Assembly: GCA_030655735.1 (NCBI GenBank)
Contig: JAUSPK010000168.1
Coordinates: 1 to 25,590, forward strand
Direction: 5' to 3'
DNA from: Syntrophales bacterium
Lineage (GTDB): Bacteria > Desulfobacterota > Syntrophia > Syntrophales > UBA2210
Length of the DNA: 25,590 nucleotides
Shown here: one piece after another, positions 8,080 through 16,391 of the stretch
Layout: each line of letters begins with the position of its first letter
How positions within the stretch are numbered: position 1 is the stretch's first letter
Translations under genes and position numbers: made by a program
Notes under the pieces: model-generated
Database searches by the model: none
What the model was told of the DNA's origin: nothing
The model's input: the letters and a program-made list of their open reading frames with translations, nothing else

Positions 8080-8176
8080 TGTCTGGGGAATAGGGGTTGA
8101 TCTGTTGTGCCTGGGTGGGGTATGAGGTTAGAATCAACACTATGTGCTGGAACACAATACAGAACGGGAGCATCAC

Positions 8177-11110
8177 ATGACAGAGCAATCCTATGGGTTC
8201 GAGCTCTTACGGGAGCGATACATCGACGAGTTGAAAACACAGGCGAGACTGTACCGGCATATTCAAACGGGCGCTGAACTGTTATCCATGATCAACGATG
8301 ACGAAAACAAGGTGTTCGGCATTACCTTTCGTACGCCGCCGCGCGATTCCACCGGCGTGCCCCACATACTAGAGCATTCCGTCCTCTGCGGTTCCCGTAA
8401 GTATCCGGTGAAGGAACCCTTTGTGGAAATATTGAAGGGCTCGCTGCAGACCTTCCTGAACGCCTTCACCTATCCGGACAAGACCTGTTATCCGGTGGCA
8501 AGTCAAAATCTCAAGGATTTTTACAACCTTATAGATGTCTACCTCGATGCGGTCCTCTATCCGCGCATCACGCCCGAGATCTTTCAACAGGAGGGGTGGC
8601 ACCACGAGATGGAAAAACCGGACGGCCTCCTTGTATATAAGGGCGTGGTCTTCAACGAGATGAAGGGCGCTAATTCCTCCCCGGACAGGCTTCTGGCAGA
8701 GTATTCGCAGCAGGCGCTCTTTCCCGATACGACCTACGGGCTGGATTCCGGAGGAGATCCCGAGGTGATTCCCGAACTGAGTTACGAACAATTCAGGGAC
8801 TTTCACCGGACATACTACCACCCCTCCAACGCGCGTATCTTCTTTGCCGGTGATGACGATCCCGACGAGAGGCTGCGACGCATCGACGAGTACCTAAAAG
8901 ACTTCACACAAGCAAAGATAGATTCTGCAGTATCACTCCAGCCGCGATTCGATCATCCCCGGCGTGTTGAGCGCTCCTTTGCCGCAGGCGATGACGCATC
9001 CGGGAGCATGATGACCGTAAACTGGGTGTTTGGCGAGACAACGGATGCCTTCACCAATATGGCGCTCAACATCCTGGGATACATCCTTCTCGGGACGCCC
9101 GGTTCACCCTTGCGCAGGGCGTTGATCGAATCCGGTCTGGGAGAGGATGTTACCGGAGGAGGACTGGAGGGAGAGCTGAGACAATTGTTCTTCTCTGTGG
9201 GTCTGAAAGGGATCACCACGGGGGGGGAGGATGCCGTTGAGTCTCTGATACTGGAGACCCTGGAAGGATTGGCGACCGACGGTATAGACCCGGAGGCGGT
9301 GGAAGCCGCCCTCAACACGATAGAATTCGGTCTGCGTGAAAACAACACGGGCAGCTACCCCCGTGGTCTGGTTCTGATGCTCAGGGCGATGACCACCTGG
9401 CTGTATGACGCCGATCCCCTCGCGCTGCTCTCCTTTGAATCTCTCCTGTCGGAGATCAAGTCCCGCATCAGTTCGGAAAAGACGTTCTTTGAGGGATTAA
9501 TACGGGAACAGTTCCTTAATAACCCGCACCGTACCACCGTTGTCATGGCACCGGACCCGGACCTGGAAGGCAGGATGGAGACGGTGGAAAAAAAGCGGCT
9601 CAGTGCTGTTAGAGATTCAGCCAGCCCGGAGGAATTGAGAGATATCTTTGAAAATACCGAACACCTCAAAAAAATTCAGGAGACGCCCGATTCGCCGGAG
9701 GCCCTGGCAACCATACCGACCCTGAAAATTTCCGATCTGGAGAAGAGAAACAGGACGATACCAATCACCGTTCTGGATGAAAAGGGCGCCACGGTACTGT
9801 ATCATGACTTATCGACGAGCGGGATCGCGTACATAGAGGTCGGCCTGAACCTGCGCTCCCTCCCCCGGAGGTGTGTTCAGTATATTCCCCTGTTCAGCAG
9901 GGCGCTTCTGGAGATGGGCACCCGAACAGAGGATTATGTTGCGCTTTCCCAGAGAATTGACCGGAAAACGGGGGGGCTTCATCCGGCACTGTTTGTGTCG
10001 GCGGTAAAAAATGTCCAGAGCGGGGCCGAGGCCAGGCTTTTCCTCTGCGGCAAGGCGATGGTGCCACAGGTAGGTGATCTCTTCGATATTATCAGGGACA
10101 TCCTGATGGATGTCAGGCTGGACAACCGGGAGCGGTTCAGACAGATGCTTATGGAAGAAAAGGCCCGGCAGGAGGAGCAGATAATCCCCGGTGGACACCA
10201 GATAATCAATCTGCGCCTGAGGGCTCATTTCGGCGAGGCCGGCCGTTTGTCTGAACAGTTGAGCGGTGTGACCTACCTCTTCTTTCTTCGCGAGCTTGCC
10301 GACAGGCTCGAGAAGGACTGGGCTTCCGTTCATGCCACCCTTGAAGAGATGCGAAGCTCCCTGGTCAACCGGGAGGCCATGATATTTAATGTTACGGTTG
10401 ATGAGGCGGGATGGAAACAGGTGCGACCGCATCTTGCTGACTTTATAGATGGACTACCGGCCGAACCGTCCCGCGCGAAGGATGCCCCTTCCGAAGATCT
10501 TGTGGGAGAGATGGATATCCCCGAACATGAGGGGCTGATTGTCCCCTCTCAGATCAACTACGTGGGAAAAGGAACGGATCTGTACCGGGCAGGGTACACC
10601 TATCATGGCTCCGTCAGGGTCATCACCCGGTATCTCAGGACATCCTGGCTGTGGGACCGGGTACGGGTGCGAGGGGGCGCGTACGGCGCCTTCTGTAATT
10701 TCGATAAGTTTTCCGGCGTGCTGACCTTTCTGTCATACCGTGATCCTAACCTTTTAAAAACCATCGAAGTATTTGATGAAACATCGAAATTCCTGCGAAA
10801 TGACGCATTAAGCGGCGAAGAGCTGACAAAGGGGATTATCGGCGCCATAGGAGATATGGATGCGTACATGTTTCCGGATGCCAAGGGGTATGCCTCGATG
10901 CTCCGCTATTTGACCGGTAATACCGAAGAGGATATACAAAAGGTGCGGGATGAAATTTTTTCCACGACGGCTGAGGACTTCAAACAATTTGCCGACGTCC
11001 TGGATGAAGTGGCGCACCATGGATTGGTAAAGGTCCTGGGTTCTGAGAATGCCATCAGGGGAGCCTCAGGTAGTGGATTACCGCCACTGACGATGATAAA
11101 GATACTATAG
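8177..11110 (+). CDS. M16C-family zinc metallopeptidase (presequence protease-like)
   Basis: 977-residue peptidase of the insulinase superfamily, subfamily C (PreP/falcilysin type), which degrades short peptides inside a closed chamber. The inverted zinc motif is H63-I-L-E66-H67, with the distal ligand Glu in V-V-F-N-E-M-K (E161). The C-terminal half has R-G-G-A-Y-G-A, the Arg/Tyr pair that completes the active site in this family. Length matches the one-chain, four-domain architecture. ATG 8177 is chosen over the in-frame GTG at 8144 because CGGGAG (8165-8170) precedes it and similarity to the family begins just after. No signal peptide is visible, so it is probably cytoplasmic. It appears monocistronic. 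Confidence 0.92.
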   Translation: MTEQSYGFELLRERYIDELKTQARLYRHIQTGAELLSMINDDENKVFGITFRTPPRDSTGVPHILEHSVLCGSRKYPVKEPFVEILKGSLQTFLNAFTYPDKTCYPVASQNLKDFYNLIDVYLDAVLYPRITPEIFQQEGWHHEMEKPDGLLVYKGVVFNEMKGANSSPDRLLAEYSQQALFPDTTYGLDSGGDPEVIPELSYEQFRDFHRTYYHPSNARIFFAGDDDPDERLRRIDEYLKDFTQAKIDSAVSLQPRFDHPRRVERSFAAGDDASGSMMTVNWVFGETTDAFTNMALNILGYILLGTPGSPLRRALIESGLGEDVTGGGLEGELRQLFFSVGLKGITTGGEDAVESLILETLEGLATDGIDPEAVEAALNTIEFGLRENNTGSYPRGLVLMLRAMTTWLYDADPLALLSFESLLSEIKSRISSEKTFFEGLIREQFLNNPHRTTVVMAPDPDLEGRMETVEKKRLSAVRDSASPEELRDIFENTEHLKKIQETPDSPEALATIPTLKISDLEKRNRTIPITVLDEKGATVLYHDLSTSGIAYIEVGLNLRSLPRRCVQYIPLFSRALLEMGTRTEDYVALSQRIDRKTGGLHPALFVSAVKNVQSGAEARLFLCGKAMVPQVGDLFDIIRDILMDVRLDNRERFRQMLMEEKARQEEQIIPGGHQIINLRLRAHFGEAGRLSEQLSGVTYLFFLRELADRLEKDWASVHATLEEMRSSLVNREAMIFNVTVDEAGWKQVRPHLADFIDGLPAEPSRAKDAPSEDLVGEMDIPEHEGLIVPSQINYVGKGTDLYRAGYTYHGSVRVITRYLRTSWLWDRVRVRGGAYGAFCNFDKFSGVLTFLSYRDPNLLKTIEVFDETSKFLRNDALSGEELTKGIIGAIGDMDAYMFPDAKGYASMLRYLTGNTEEDIQKVRDEIFSTTAEDFKQFADVLDEVAHHGLVKVLGSENAIRGASGSGLPPLTMIKIL

Positions 11111-11158
11111 GGCGGGCGGAATTGGACGCCACGGGAAATTTTGAGACATCTCGATCTC

Positions 11159-11452
11159 TCAGGGCTCGTAATACACGGGCTTGCCCATCTCCGTGAAGGA
11201 GAAGTTGCGGAAGATATTGTGCCCGTTGTAGTCGAGAATCCTCAGGTCGTCTTCCTGGTGCAGGTCGTCCATGACGATATCGAAATGCTTGCCGTACCGT
11301 TCCTGTACTTTTTCTATGGGCAGTTCAGAGGCAATGAACTTTTTTATCCCCTTTGCCGCGAGTTTTTCTACAAAAGCCGGATGGGTTAAGGATCCATACG
11401 AGGTCATAATAAGAATGGGCCCTGTTCCCGTAAATATGATGCTGGTTTTCAT
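11159..11452 (-). CDS. Small conserved-looking hypothetical protein
   Basis: 97-residue protein beginning M-K-T-S-I-I-F-T-G-T-G-P. The pattern of hydrophobic strand then helix (A-F-V-E-K-L-A-A-K-G-I-K-K-F-I-A) followed by many acidic and aromatic residues reads as a real compact alpha/beta fold, but I do not recognise a family with certainty. The ATG at 11452 is chosen over an upstream in-frame start (11572) because GGAGG lies about 7 nt upstream on the minus strand, and the segment before it is low in coding character. It converges on the M16 gene, with 48 nt between the stops. Confidence 0.6.
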   Translation of the reverse strand: MKTSIIFTGTGPILIMTSYGSLTHPAFVEKLAAKGIKKFIASELPIEKVQERYGKHFDIVMDDLHQEDDLRILDYNGHNIFRNFSFTEMGKPVYYEP

Positions 11453-11556
11453 GCCTAAGGCCTCCATCTCTGTCTGACGACAGGAGTGTGAAATTAAAAA
11501 TGCCTCACCAATAACCGATGTAAGTGTACCTGAAATCGTATATGCGCGCAATTCCC

Positions 11557-11587
11557 AAAAGGAACCCCGCACCTGGGGCCTTTTTTT
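11557..11587 (+). terminator. Intrinsic terminator (+ strand)
   Basis: AAAAGG-AA-CCCC (11557-11568) pairs with GGGG-CC-TTTT (from 11575), with only the AA bulged and a 6-nt loop, and the T-run is seven long. It reads on the + strand although the nearest upstream + strand gene is the M16 peptidase, 450 nt away. It may shield the tRNA from readthrough. Confidence 0.65.
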
Positions 11588-11590
11588 GTC

Positions 11591-11619
11591 TTGAAAAAGG
11601 GAGTGCTTTGGGATATTAC
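11591..11619 (+). promoter_or_regulatory. Probable promoter of tRNA-Val
   Basis: TTGAAA (11591-11596) and TATTAC (11614-11619) are separated by 17 nt, and the tRNA begins 14 nt after the -10 box. Confidence 0.5.
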
Positions 11620-11632
11620 CGAGTCACATCCT

Positions 11633-11707
11633 GGGCGGTTAACTCAGCGGGAGAGTGCTACCTTCACACGGTAGAAGTCACTGGTTCAAATCCAGTACCG
11701 CCTACCA
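11633..11707 (+). tRNA. tRNA-Val (anticodon CAC)
   Basis: A full cloverleaf can be drawn. The acceptor GGGCGGT pairs with ACCGCCT (first pair G-T), the D arm is ACTC/GAGT, the anticodon arm is CTACC/GGTAG with loop TTCACAC giving anticodon CAC (reads GUG, Val), and the T arm is ACTGG/CCAGT with loop TTCAAAT. The 3' CCA (11705-11707) is encoded in the DNA. The variable loop is of the short class I type. Confidence 0.95.
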
Positions 11708-11713
11708 TGAAAA

Positions 11714-11749
11714 CCAAAGGGTTGCGGACATTGCCGTGACCCTTTTTGG
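11714..11749 (+). terminator. Terminator of tRNA-Val
   Basis: CCAAAGGGT (11714-11722) pairs with ACCCTTT (11739-11745), with inner CGG/CCG pairs and a T-run of five at the end. It starts 6 nt after the tRNA CCA. Confidence 0.65.
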
Positions 11750-11874
11750 CTGGTTGTGGCCACTGGCAGTCTGTTGGAAAAACCCCCACGGGGACAACCA
11801 GCGATATGCCTCCGCCCCGAGATATACATTTTGGGAACGCACGGGGCGGGACACAGGATCCAAAGGAGCTTGTA

Positions 11875-12222
11875 ATGGAGACTTTTTTTGATACGGAAGA
11901 CCTTCCATGGGTGGATCACCCCACGGTACGAAACGTTACTATAAAAAAAATAATAACGACACAGCAATTTGGGAAGGACAGTCCATCCATACTCATGGTG
12001 AAGATTCCGGTCGATGTTGAGGTGCCCGAACATGTCCACACCGAAAGCGAAGACATTCTTTTTGTCGTATCCGGCAGAGGGATGATGTGGGTAGACGAGG
12101 CCGGAGAGGTGCTTCTGTGTAAAGGCGAGGTTGTCCGTGTCCCGCGCAATACGAAGCACCGTATATTCGATGTGACTGATGAGATTATTGTATATGACGT
12201 TTTCTCTCCGGGTATTCTGTAA
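11875..12222 (+). CDS. Single-domain cupin protein
   Basis: 115-residue small beta-barrel protein. Cupin motif 1 is seen as P-E-H-V-H-T-E-S-E-D (two His and a Glu of the metal site) running into V-S-G-R-G, and motif 2 as V-P-R-N-T-K-H, giving the third His. Stand-alone cupins of this size can bind metal and act as isomerases, dioxygenases or sensors; nothing here fixes the substrate. ATG 11875 is chosen because AAAGGAG (11862-11868) precedes it; the longer frame from 11746 would run back to the tRNA terminator. It appears to be a single-gene unit between the tRNA and the prenyltransferase. Confidence 0.85.
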   Translation: METFFDTEDLPWVDHPTVRNVTIKKIITTQQFGKDSPSILMVKIPVDVEVPEHVHTESEDILFVVSGRGMMWVDEAGEVLLCKGEVVRVPRNTKHRIFDVTDEIIVYDVFSPGIL

Positions 12223-12323
12223 GTTCAAATGGCTTCTTCCCCGTGACTTATTCCCGTTGGTATGGCCCTGTTCGTTTTCAGATTGCCATTAAACAGCTGT
12301 GAGGTATAAGAACGATCACTACG

Positions 12324-12341
12324 CCGAAATGCACATTTCGG
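12324..12341. repeat. Inverted repeat upstream of the UbiA-type gene
   Basis: CCGAAATG (12324-12331) and CATTTCGG (12334-12341) are perfect inverted copies with 2 nt between. It lies 10 nt before the ribosome site (TAGGAGA, 12351-12357) of the next gene. It could be an operator for a dimeric regulator or an mRNA hairpin near the start. Confidence 0.5.
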
Positions 12342-12366
12342 AGTGGGGGTTAGGAGAAACAATAGA

Positions 12367-13254
12367 ATGAGCATCTATCAGAAATGGTTTCTGGCAACCA
12401 GGCCGTGGTCCTTCACGATGACGGCCGTCTCCGTCAGCGTGGGGAGTGTTATGGGAGCGATAGACGGCGAATTTTCTTGGCTCCTGTATCTGCTGACCCT
12501 TGCCGGCGTGATCTTCATGCACGGCGCGGCAAATCTCTTTAACGACTACTACGACACACTGAGTGGGGTAGACACGCTGGAGGTGTCAACCGCGCAATAT
12601 CGTCCTCATCCGCTGGCTGAAGGAGCGCTCACCCTCACGGAGGTGCGGATCGAGGCGCTTTGTCTTTTTGCTCTCGCGGCTGGTATCGGGATCTTTCTTG
12701 CCGTGACGAGGGGGTGGACAATCCTGATCCTGGCCCTTCTAGGAGCCTTTGCCGGCGTGTTTTATACGGCGCCCCCCTTCAGGTATAAGTATAAGGCGTT
12801 GGGGGAATTCTCCGTCTTTCTGATGTGGGGGCCGTTGATGGTAGAGGGGGCATACTTCGTTCAGAGGCAGACCCTGAACCTTGATGCCCTGTGGGTTTCT
12901 CTCCCCTTCGGCGTGCTCGTCGCATTGGTGCTCTTTGCCAACAATCTCCGGGACACCGCGGATGACAGAGAAAAAGGGATACGAACCCTGTCGATTATGA
13001 CAGGTCCCCGGAAGGGGATATGGATGTATGTGACCCTGGTGGTCTGTGCCTACGTGTCGGTCGTGGTCATGGCGTTTACCGGTCCTCTGAATCCATGGTC
13101 CCTGATGGTGCTTATATCGCTTCCGCTGTTTTTCAGTCTGCTCAGGCAAATGATAGACAACCCCCCTCTGGACGCCGATGCGCAGACGGCAAAGTTAAAC
13201 ACGGCATTCGGCATCCTGCTCCTCATTTCTCTTCTCATCGGGAGGCTGACGTGA
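12367..13254 (+). CDS. UbiA-family prenyltransferase (MenA-like)
   Basis: 295-residue polytopic membrane protein with the two Asp-rich motifs of the family: N-L-F-N-D-Y-Y-D (N59, D60, D63) and N-N-L-R-D-T-A-D-D-R-E-K-G further on, both binding Mg-diphosphate of the prenyl donor. The N-terminal W-x-x-A-T-R-P-W-S-F and the F-Y-T-A-P-P-F-R-Y-K-Y-K-A-L-G-E segment are typical of 1,4-dihydroxy-2-naphthoate prenyltransferases (MenA), so a role in menaquinone synthesis is likely. No other men or mqn genes lie in the window, so the exact acceptor is inferred. ATG 12367 has TAGGAGA at good spacing. The CPBP-protease gene follows 94 nt downstream. Confidence 0.85.
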   Translation: MSIYQKWFLATRPWSFTMTAVSVSVGSVMGAIDGEFSWLLYLLTLAGVIFMHGAANLFNDYYDTLSGVDTLEVSTAQYRPHPLAEGALTLTEVRIEALCLFALAAGIGIFLAVTRGWTILILALLGAFAGVFYTAPPFRYKYKALGEFSVFLMWGPLMVEGAYFVQRQTLNLDALWVSLPFGVLVALVLFANNLRDTADDREKGIRTLSIMTGPRKGIWMYVTLVVCAYVSVVVMAFTGPLNPWSLMVLISLPLFFSLLRQMIDNPPLDADAQTAKLNTAFGILLLISLLIGRLT

Positions 13255-13348
13255 CACGGCCCGGGACCTCGGGAGAGACGTTACCGGTAACGGTTTCCCC
13301 GCGGATGTAGTTTGATTTGCAACTTTTTTCTTGCCCTGGGAGGCTGAT

Positions 13349-13975
13349 ATGAAACGGCCGACACCTTCATGGAAGCTGTTGCTGGTAACGGTTATCCTCG
13401 CCAACATACTCTGGTTTGCCACCTTTTATCTCACCTTTAGCACCTTCTGGATCAAGATCGCTGTTTCGGCATTGTCGCTTGCCGCCCTCTCCTGGTGGAT
13501 ACGGCCGATAGAAAGGGATCGGCTCCATATTGATGCAAAGGCGCTGTTTGTCGGTTTCGTCTCCGCCGCGGTGCTGTATCTGATCTTTTGGGCCGGCAAG
13601 GAAATCTCCTCGACCCTTCTCCCCTTCGCGGAGCGTCAGATAGGGGGCGTCTACGATAAGAGCGCTGGCACTCCCCTGTGGAGTATCGTTCTCCTGCTCT
13701 TGTTCATAACAGGTCCCTGTGAGGAGCTCTACTGGCGAGGTTTCCTGCAGGACAGGCTCATGGAACGTTTCGGAGGCCGCGGGGGCTGGCTTTTGACCAC
13801 CGCGATCTATGCCGGTGTTCACCTTTGGTCATTCAATTTCATGCTTATCGGGGCTGCCGCCGTCGCGGGCGCCTTCTGGGGAGCCATGTACTGGCGCATC
13901 GGCAACCTGCTCCCCGTTATTATTTCCCATTCCCTGTGGAGCGCCGTTATTTTTGTCATCATGCCGCTGTCCTGA
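13349..13975 (+). CDS. CPBP-family intramembrane metalloprotease
   Basis: 208 residues with several hydrophobic segments. The CPBP (Rce1/Abi) motifs are in place: E125-E126-x3-R130 in C-E-E-L-Y-W-R-G-F, then H158 in A-G-V-H-L-W, and H194 in I-I-S-H-S-L-W near the C-terminus. These form the catalytic Glu/His site in the membrane. Bacterial members act as prenyl-protein protease homologues, bacteriocin self-immunity proteins or cleave membrane substrates; no target is evident. ATG 13349 follows CTGGGAGG (13335-13342). It may share a transcript with the UbiA-type gene. Confidence 0.88.
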   Translation: MKRPTPSWKLLLVTVILANILWFATFYLTFSTFWIKIAVSALSLAALSWWIRPIERDRLHIDAKALFVGFVSAAVLYLIFWAGKEISSTLLPFAERQIGGVYDKSAGTPLWSIVLLLLFITGPCEELYWRGFLQDRLMERFGGRGGWLLTTAIYAGVHLWSFNFMLIGAAAVAGAFWGAMYWRIGNLLPVIISHSLWSAVIFVIMPLS

Positions 13976-13981
13976 AAGTTC

Positions 13982-14011
13982 TTGACAAAATTATTACAAC
14001 AAATGTACTAT
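13982..14011 (+). promoter_or_regulatory. Strong sigma-70-type promoter
   Basis: TTGACA (13982-13987) and TACTAT (14006-14011) are separated by 18 nt. It starts 7 nt after the CPBP-protease stop, in an AT-rich patch. Transcription would begin near 14018. Confidence 0.6.
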
Positions 14012-14017
14012 CCAAAT

Positions 14018-14131
14018 ATTATGTTCATTCAGACAGTTTCATAATCGGATCCGCTTTTTGGGCTACCACTCAGAGGGGACTATGAACGGATTATACCAGC
14101 AACCCCGTTTCTCACACAGAGACGGGGTTTT
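14018..14131 (+). ncRNA. Candidate small RNA or terminated leader
   Basis: A promoter (13982-14011) is followed about 115 nt later by a strong terminator, with no convincing ORF between. Near the 3' end the segment AGAGGGGA lies about 25 nt before the terminator stem. A short ATG frame (14083) with AGAGGGG before it runs through the terminator and is not convincing. A similar arrangement precedes pntAA. No known Rfam family is recognised by eye. The downstream GGDEF-EAL gene starts about 380 nt later, so this may be a free sRNA rather than its leader. Confidence 0.4.
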
Positions 14132-14132
14132 G
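14101..14132 (+). terminator. Intrinsic terminator
   Basis: AACCCCGTTTCT (14101-14112) pairs with AGAGACGGGGTT (to about 14129), with a G-T pair in the middle and a loop of about five, followed by a short T-run. Confidence 0.7.
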
Positions 14133-14513
14133 TGTTTGTGGGTAAGGCAGCTATCTCCGCAGGTGTTATGCCAGTGATACTGGGGGTCGGGCAAGGCGAT
14201 TTGATGATAGAGGGCTAAAAGTCGACCTCAAATCGGGCTCAGAGGGGGCAAGGCAGGGGGTATGTCGTACTGGATCGCTGCACATCCCCGCCGCGCTCTG
14301 GGGGGCGCTCATTGAGTACCAGGGGTGGGTGTGTCCGCTGACGCCCTTTGAGCCGGGGGGTGCAGATAGCCCTTGGCGCTGTTGTCATCGTGATAAACGT
14401 TGTGGCGTATGGCTGTTTGATAGGACAAGGTCGACAGAAATAGAAACAGTACCAGACCGCTGTGTTTGTTGGGCGAGAAAAACCGATACGTAGCTGAAGC
14501 AAGAGGACGCGCC
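14132..14513. other. Intergenic stretch with no supported gene
   Basis: G-rich on the + strand. The open frames on the minus strand have no ribosome site and look like chance. One 31-codon + strand frame with a TTG start (14348-14443) would encode a single hydrophobic helix ending in a basic tail (G-Q-G-R-Q-K). It lacks a clear ribosome site and is listed only as a possibility. No riboswitch is recognised. Confidence 0.4.
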
Positions 14514-16319
14514 ATGCGTTCCTCTATCCTCTCTCGCGAAAAACGATACTGCAAAAAAAGGGGGAAAGAAATGGACGACGATCATCTGGACGTAAGGGGG
14601 ACCATTTTTGCGGGAGACGGGCTTGTCTCTGAGAAATGTCGGGTTCTCCTTAATGGTCTGGGGGAATTCGGGGCCATAGTCGTGGATGCCGAAACGGACC
14701 GCATCCTGGATATCAATACGACCGCATTGGCGCTGTTGGGGATGAAGCGTGAGGAGATCGTCGGGAGAGAGCATCACCAGTTCGTCTCCCCGGCTGAGCA
14801 GGGGCGCTCTTCGGCTGTTCATGCGGGGAAGGCGCCGGAGCCACCGGAATGGGTCCTGCGCTGTAGCGATGGAAAGTCCATACCGGTCCTCAAGAGTGTT
14901 CTGCAGATAGAGGTCGATGGCAGGAAGGCACTCCTGGAAAGCATCGTAGACATCTCGGCCCGAAAAAAGGCGGAAGAAGACCTGCGGCGAAGCGCGTTCC
15001 ACGACTCACTGACGGGCCTGGCCAATCGTGCCTTGTTTATGGATCGGCTGGATCGTTGTATTACACGAGTGAAGCGGAACAAGAAATTTCTGTTTTCTGT
15101 CTTGTTATTGGGTCTGGACCGCTTTAAGTTCCTCAACGAAAGCCTCGGCCATGAGGTTGGGGAGCAGACCCTGGTGGTTGTAGCCGATCGGGTGCAGAAG
15201 ACTCTGCGCGGCATCGACACGGTGGCGATTCAAACAGACATCACGCATACCCTTGCCCGAATGGGCGAAGACAAGTTTACAATCCTGCTGGAAGGGATAC
15301 ACAGCAACGAGGACTCGGTACGGGTGGCCCAGCGGATCCAGCTCCTCTTTGATCAGCCGCTGGAGGTAAATGGTCAGGAGATCTTTACCTCGGTCAGCGT
15401 TGGGATCGCCACCCATAATGGGAAAAGCACCTCTGCCGAAGCCATGCTGCGAGACGCGGACATAGCCCTGCATCGTGCCAGAAAACAGGGACGGGGCAGT
15501 TACGTGGTGTTTGACGAGGTTATGCACGCCCAGGCCGTCGAGCGCATGACACTCGAGTTCGATCTTCGACGGGCCGTCGAGCAGGGGCAGTTCTCGCTGG
15601 TGTTCCAACCGATCGTCTCGCTGACTAATGACAGGATCGTCGGTTTTGAAACACTAGTGCGTTGGCAGCATCCCAAACGTGGGACAATCCTTCCACAGGC
15701 GTTCATCCCGGTCGCCGAGGAAATGGGCCTGATTGTACCAATCGGGTTGTTCGTGCTGCGCGAGGCGTGCCGCCAGATGAAACTCTGGCAGGATCAGTTT
15801 CCATCCGATCCCCCCCTGTCCGTGGCAGTGAACCTCTCCAGTCTTCAAATTCGCCAGCCCGATCTGGCCAAGCAGGTCAAGAATATTCTGAAGGAGACGG
15901 GATTAACGCCCGGGAGCCTGCACCTGGAGATCACCGAAAGTGCGCTCCTTGAGAATGACCGTCACACCGTCTCAACACTCAAAAAACTGAAGAAACAAGG
16001 CGTCAAGCTGCACCTGGACGATTTCGGTACGGGGTATTCCTCGCTGAGCTACCTGCATCAATTCCCGATCGATGTGTTGAAAGTTGATCGAGTTTTCGTC
16101 AAAAAACTTGATAAAGACTCGGGGAAATCGGGACTGGTTGGGTCGATCATGGCGATGGCTCACAACAGAGGGATAGGGGTCATTGCTGAGGGTATCGAGA
16201 CCTTGTCCCAGTTGGAATGTCTCAAGGAGATGGAGTGCGAACTGGGCCAGGGTTTCTACCTGGCAAGGCCCAAAAAGGCGAAAGCTATCGGGCGACTGCT
16301 ATCCAGACAACGGGCATAG
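14514..16319 (+). CDS. PAS-GGDEF-EAL protein, probable cyclic-di-GMP phosphodiesterase
   Basis: 601 residues from ATG 14514. A PAS-like sensor (about 40-150) leads to a GGDEF domain (about 155-335) and an EAL domain (about 345-595). The cyclase signature is degenerate: G-E-D-K-F at 251-255 in place of G-G-[DE]-E-F, so diguanylate cyclase activity is unlikely and the domain may only bind GTP or regulate. The EAL domain looks active: E379 (as E-T-L), N-L-S-S, E-I-T-E-S, D-D-F-G-T-G (502-507), K523 and E-G-I-E-T (559-563) are all present. No transmembrane segment is seen. AGAGGA (14502-14507) supports the 14514 start; ATG 14571 with GGGGGAAAG before it is also possible. It appears monocistronic. 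Confidence 0.88.
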   Translation: MRSSILSREKRYCKKRGKEMDDDHLDVRGTIFAGDGLVSEKCRVLLNGLGEFGAIVVDAETDRILDINTTALALLGMKREEIVGREHHQFVSPAEQGRSSAVHAGKAPEPPEWVLRCSDGKSIPVLKSVLQIEVDGRKALLESIVDISARKKAEEDLRRSAFHDSLTGLANRALFMDRLDRCITRVKRNKKFLFSVLLLGLDRFKFLNESLGHEVGEQTLVVVADRVQKTLRGIDTVAIQTDITHTLARMGEDKFTILLEGIHSNEDSVRVAQRIQLLFDQPLEVNGQEIFTSVSVGIATHNGKSTSAEAMLRDADIALHRARKQGRGSYVVFDEVMHAQAVERMTLEFDLRRAVEQGQFSLVFQPIVSLTNDRIVGFETLVRWQHPKRGTILPQAFIPVAEEMGLIVPIGLFVLREACRQMKLWQDQFPSDPPLSVAVNLSSLQIRQPDLAKQVKNILKETGLTPGSLHLEITESALLENDRHTVSTLKKLKKQGVKLHLDDFGTGYSSLSYLHQFPIDVLKVDRVFVKKLDKDSGKSGLVGSIMAMAHNRGIGVIAEGIETLSQLECLKEMECELGQGFYLARPKKAKAIGRLLSRQRA

Positions 16320-16363
16320 TGTCATCCCAAGTATCGTATGAGCTCGTGAACAAAAAGGTTAAA

Positions 16364-16391
16364 TCTCCTCTCAACTTATGGTAAGAGGAGA
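16364..16391. repeat. Inverted repeat upstream of the acetolactate decarboxylase gene
   Basis: TCTCCTCT (16364-16371) and AGAGGAGA (16384-16391) are perfect inverted copies around a 12-nt loop. No T-run follows, so it is a leader hairpin or operator rather than a terminator of the upstream gene. Confidence 0.4.

Noticed and set aside
9809..10432. A 207-codon minus-strand frame inside the M16C peptidase gene
   Set aside because: Opposite an intact, well-recognised gene; no ribosome site or motif.
11633..11707. Possible selenocysteine tRNA near the selenoprotein
   Set aside because: The anticodon is CAC, the variable arm is short and the acceptor stem is 7 bp, so it is an ordinary tRNA-Val.
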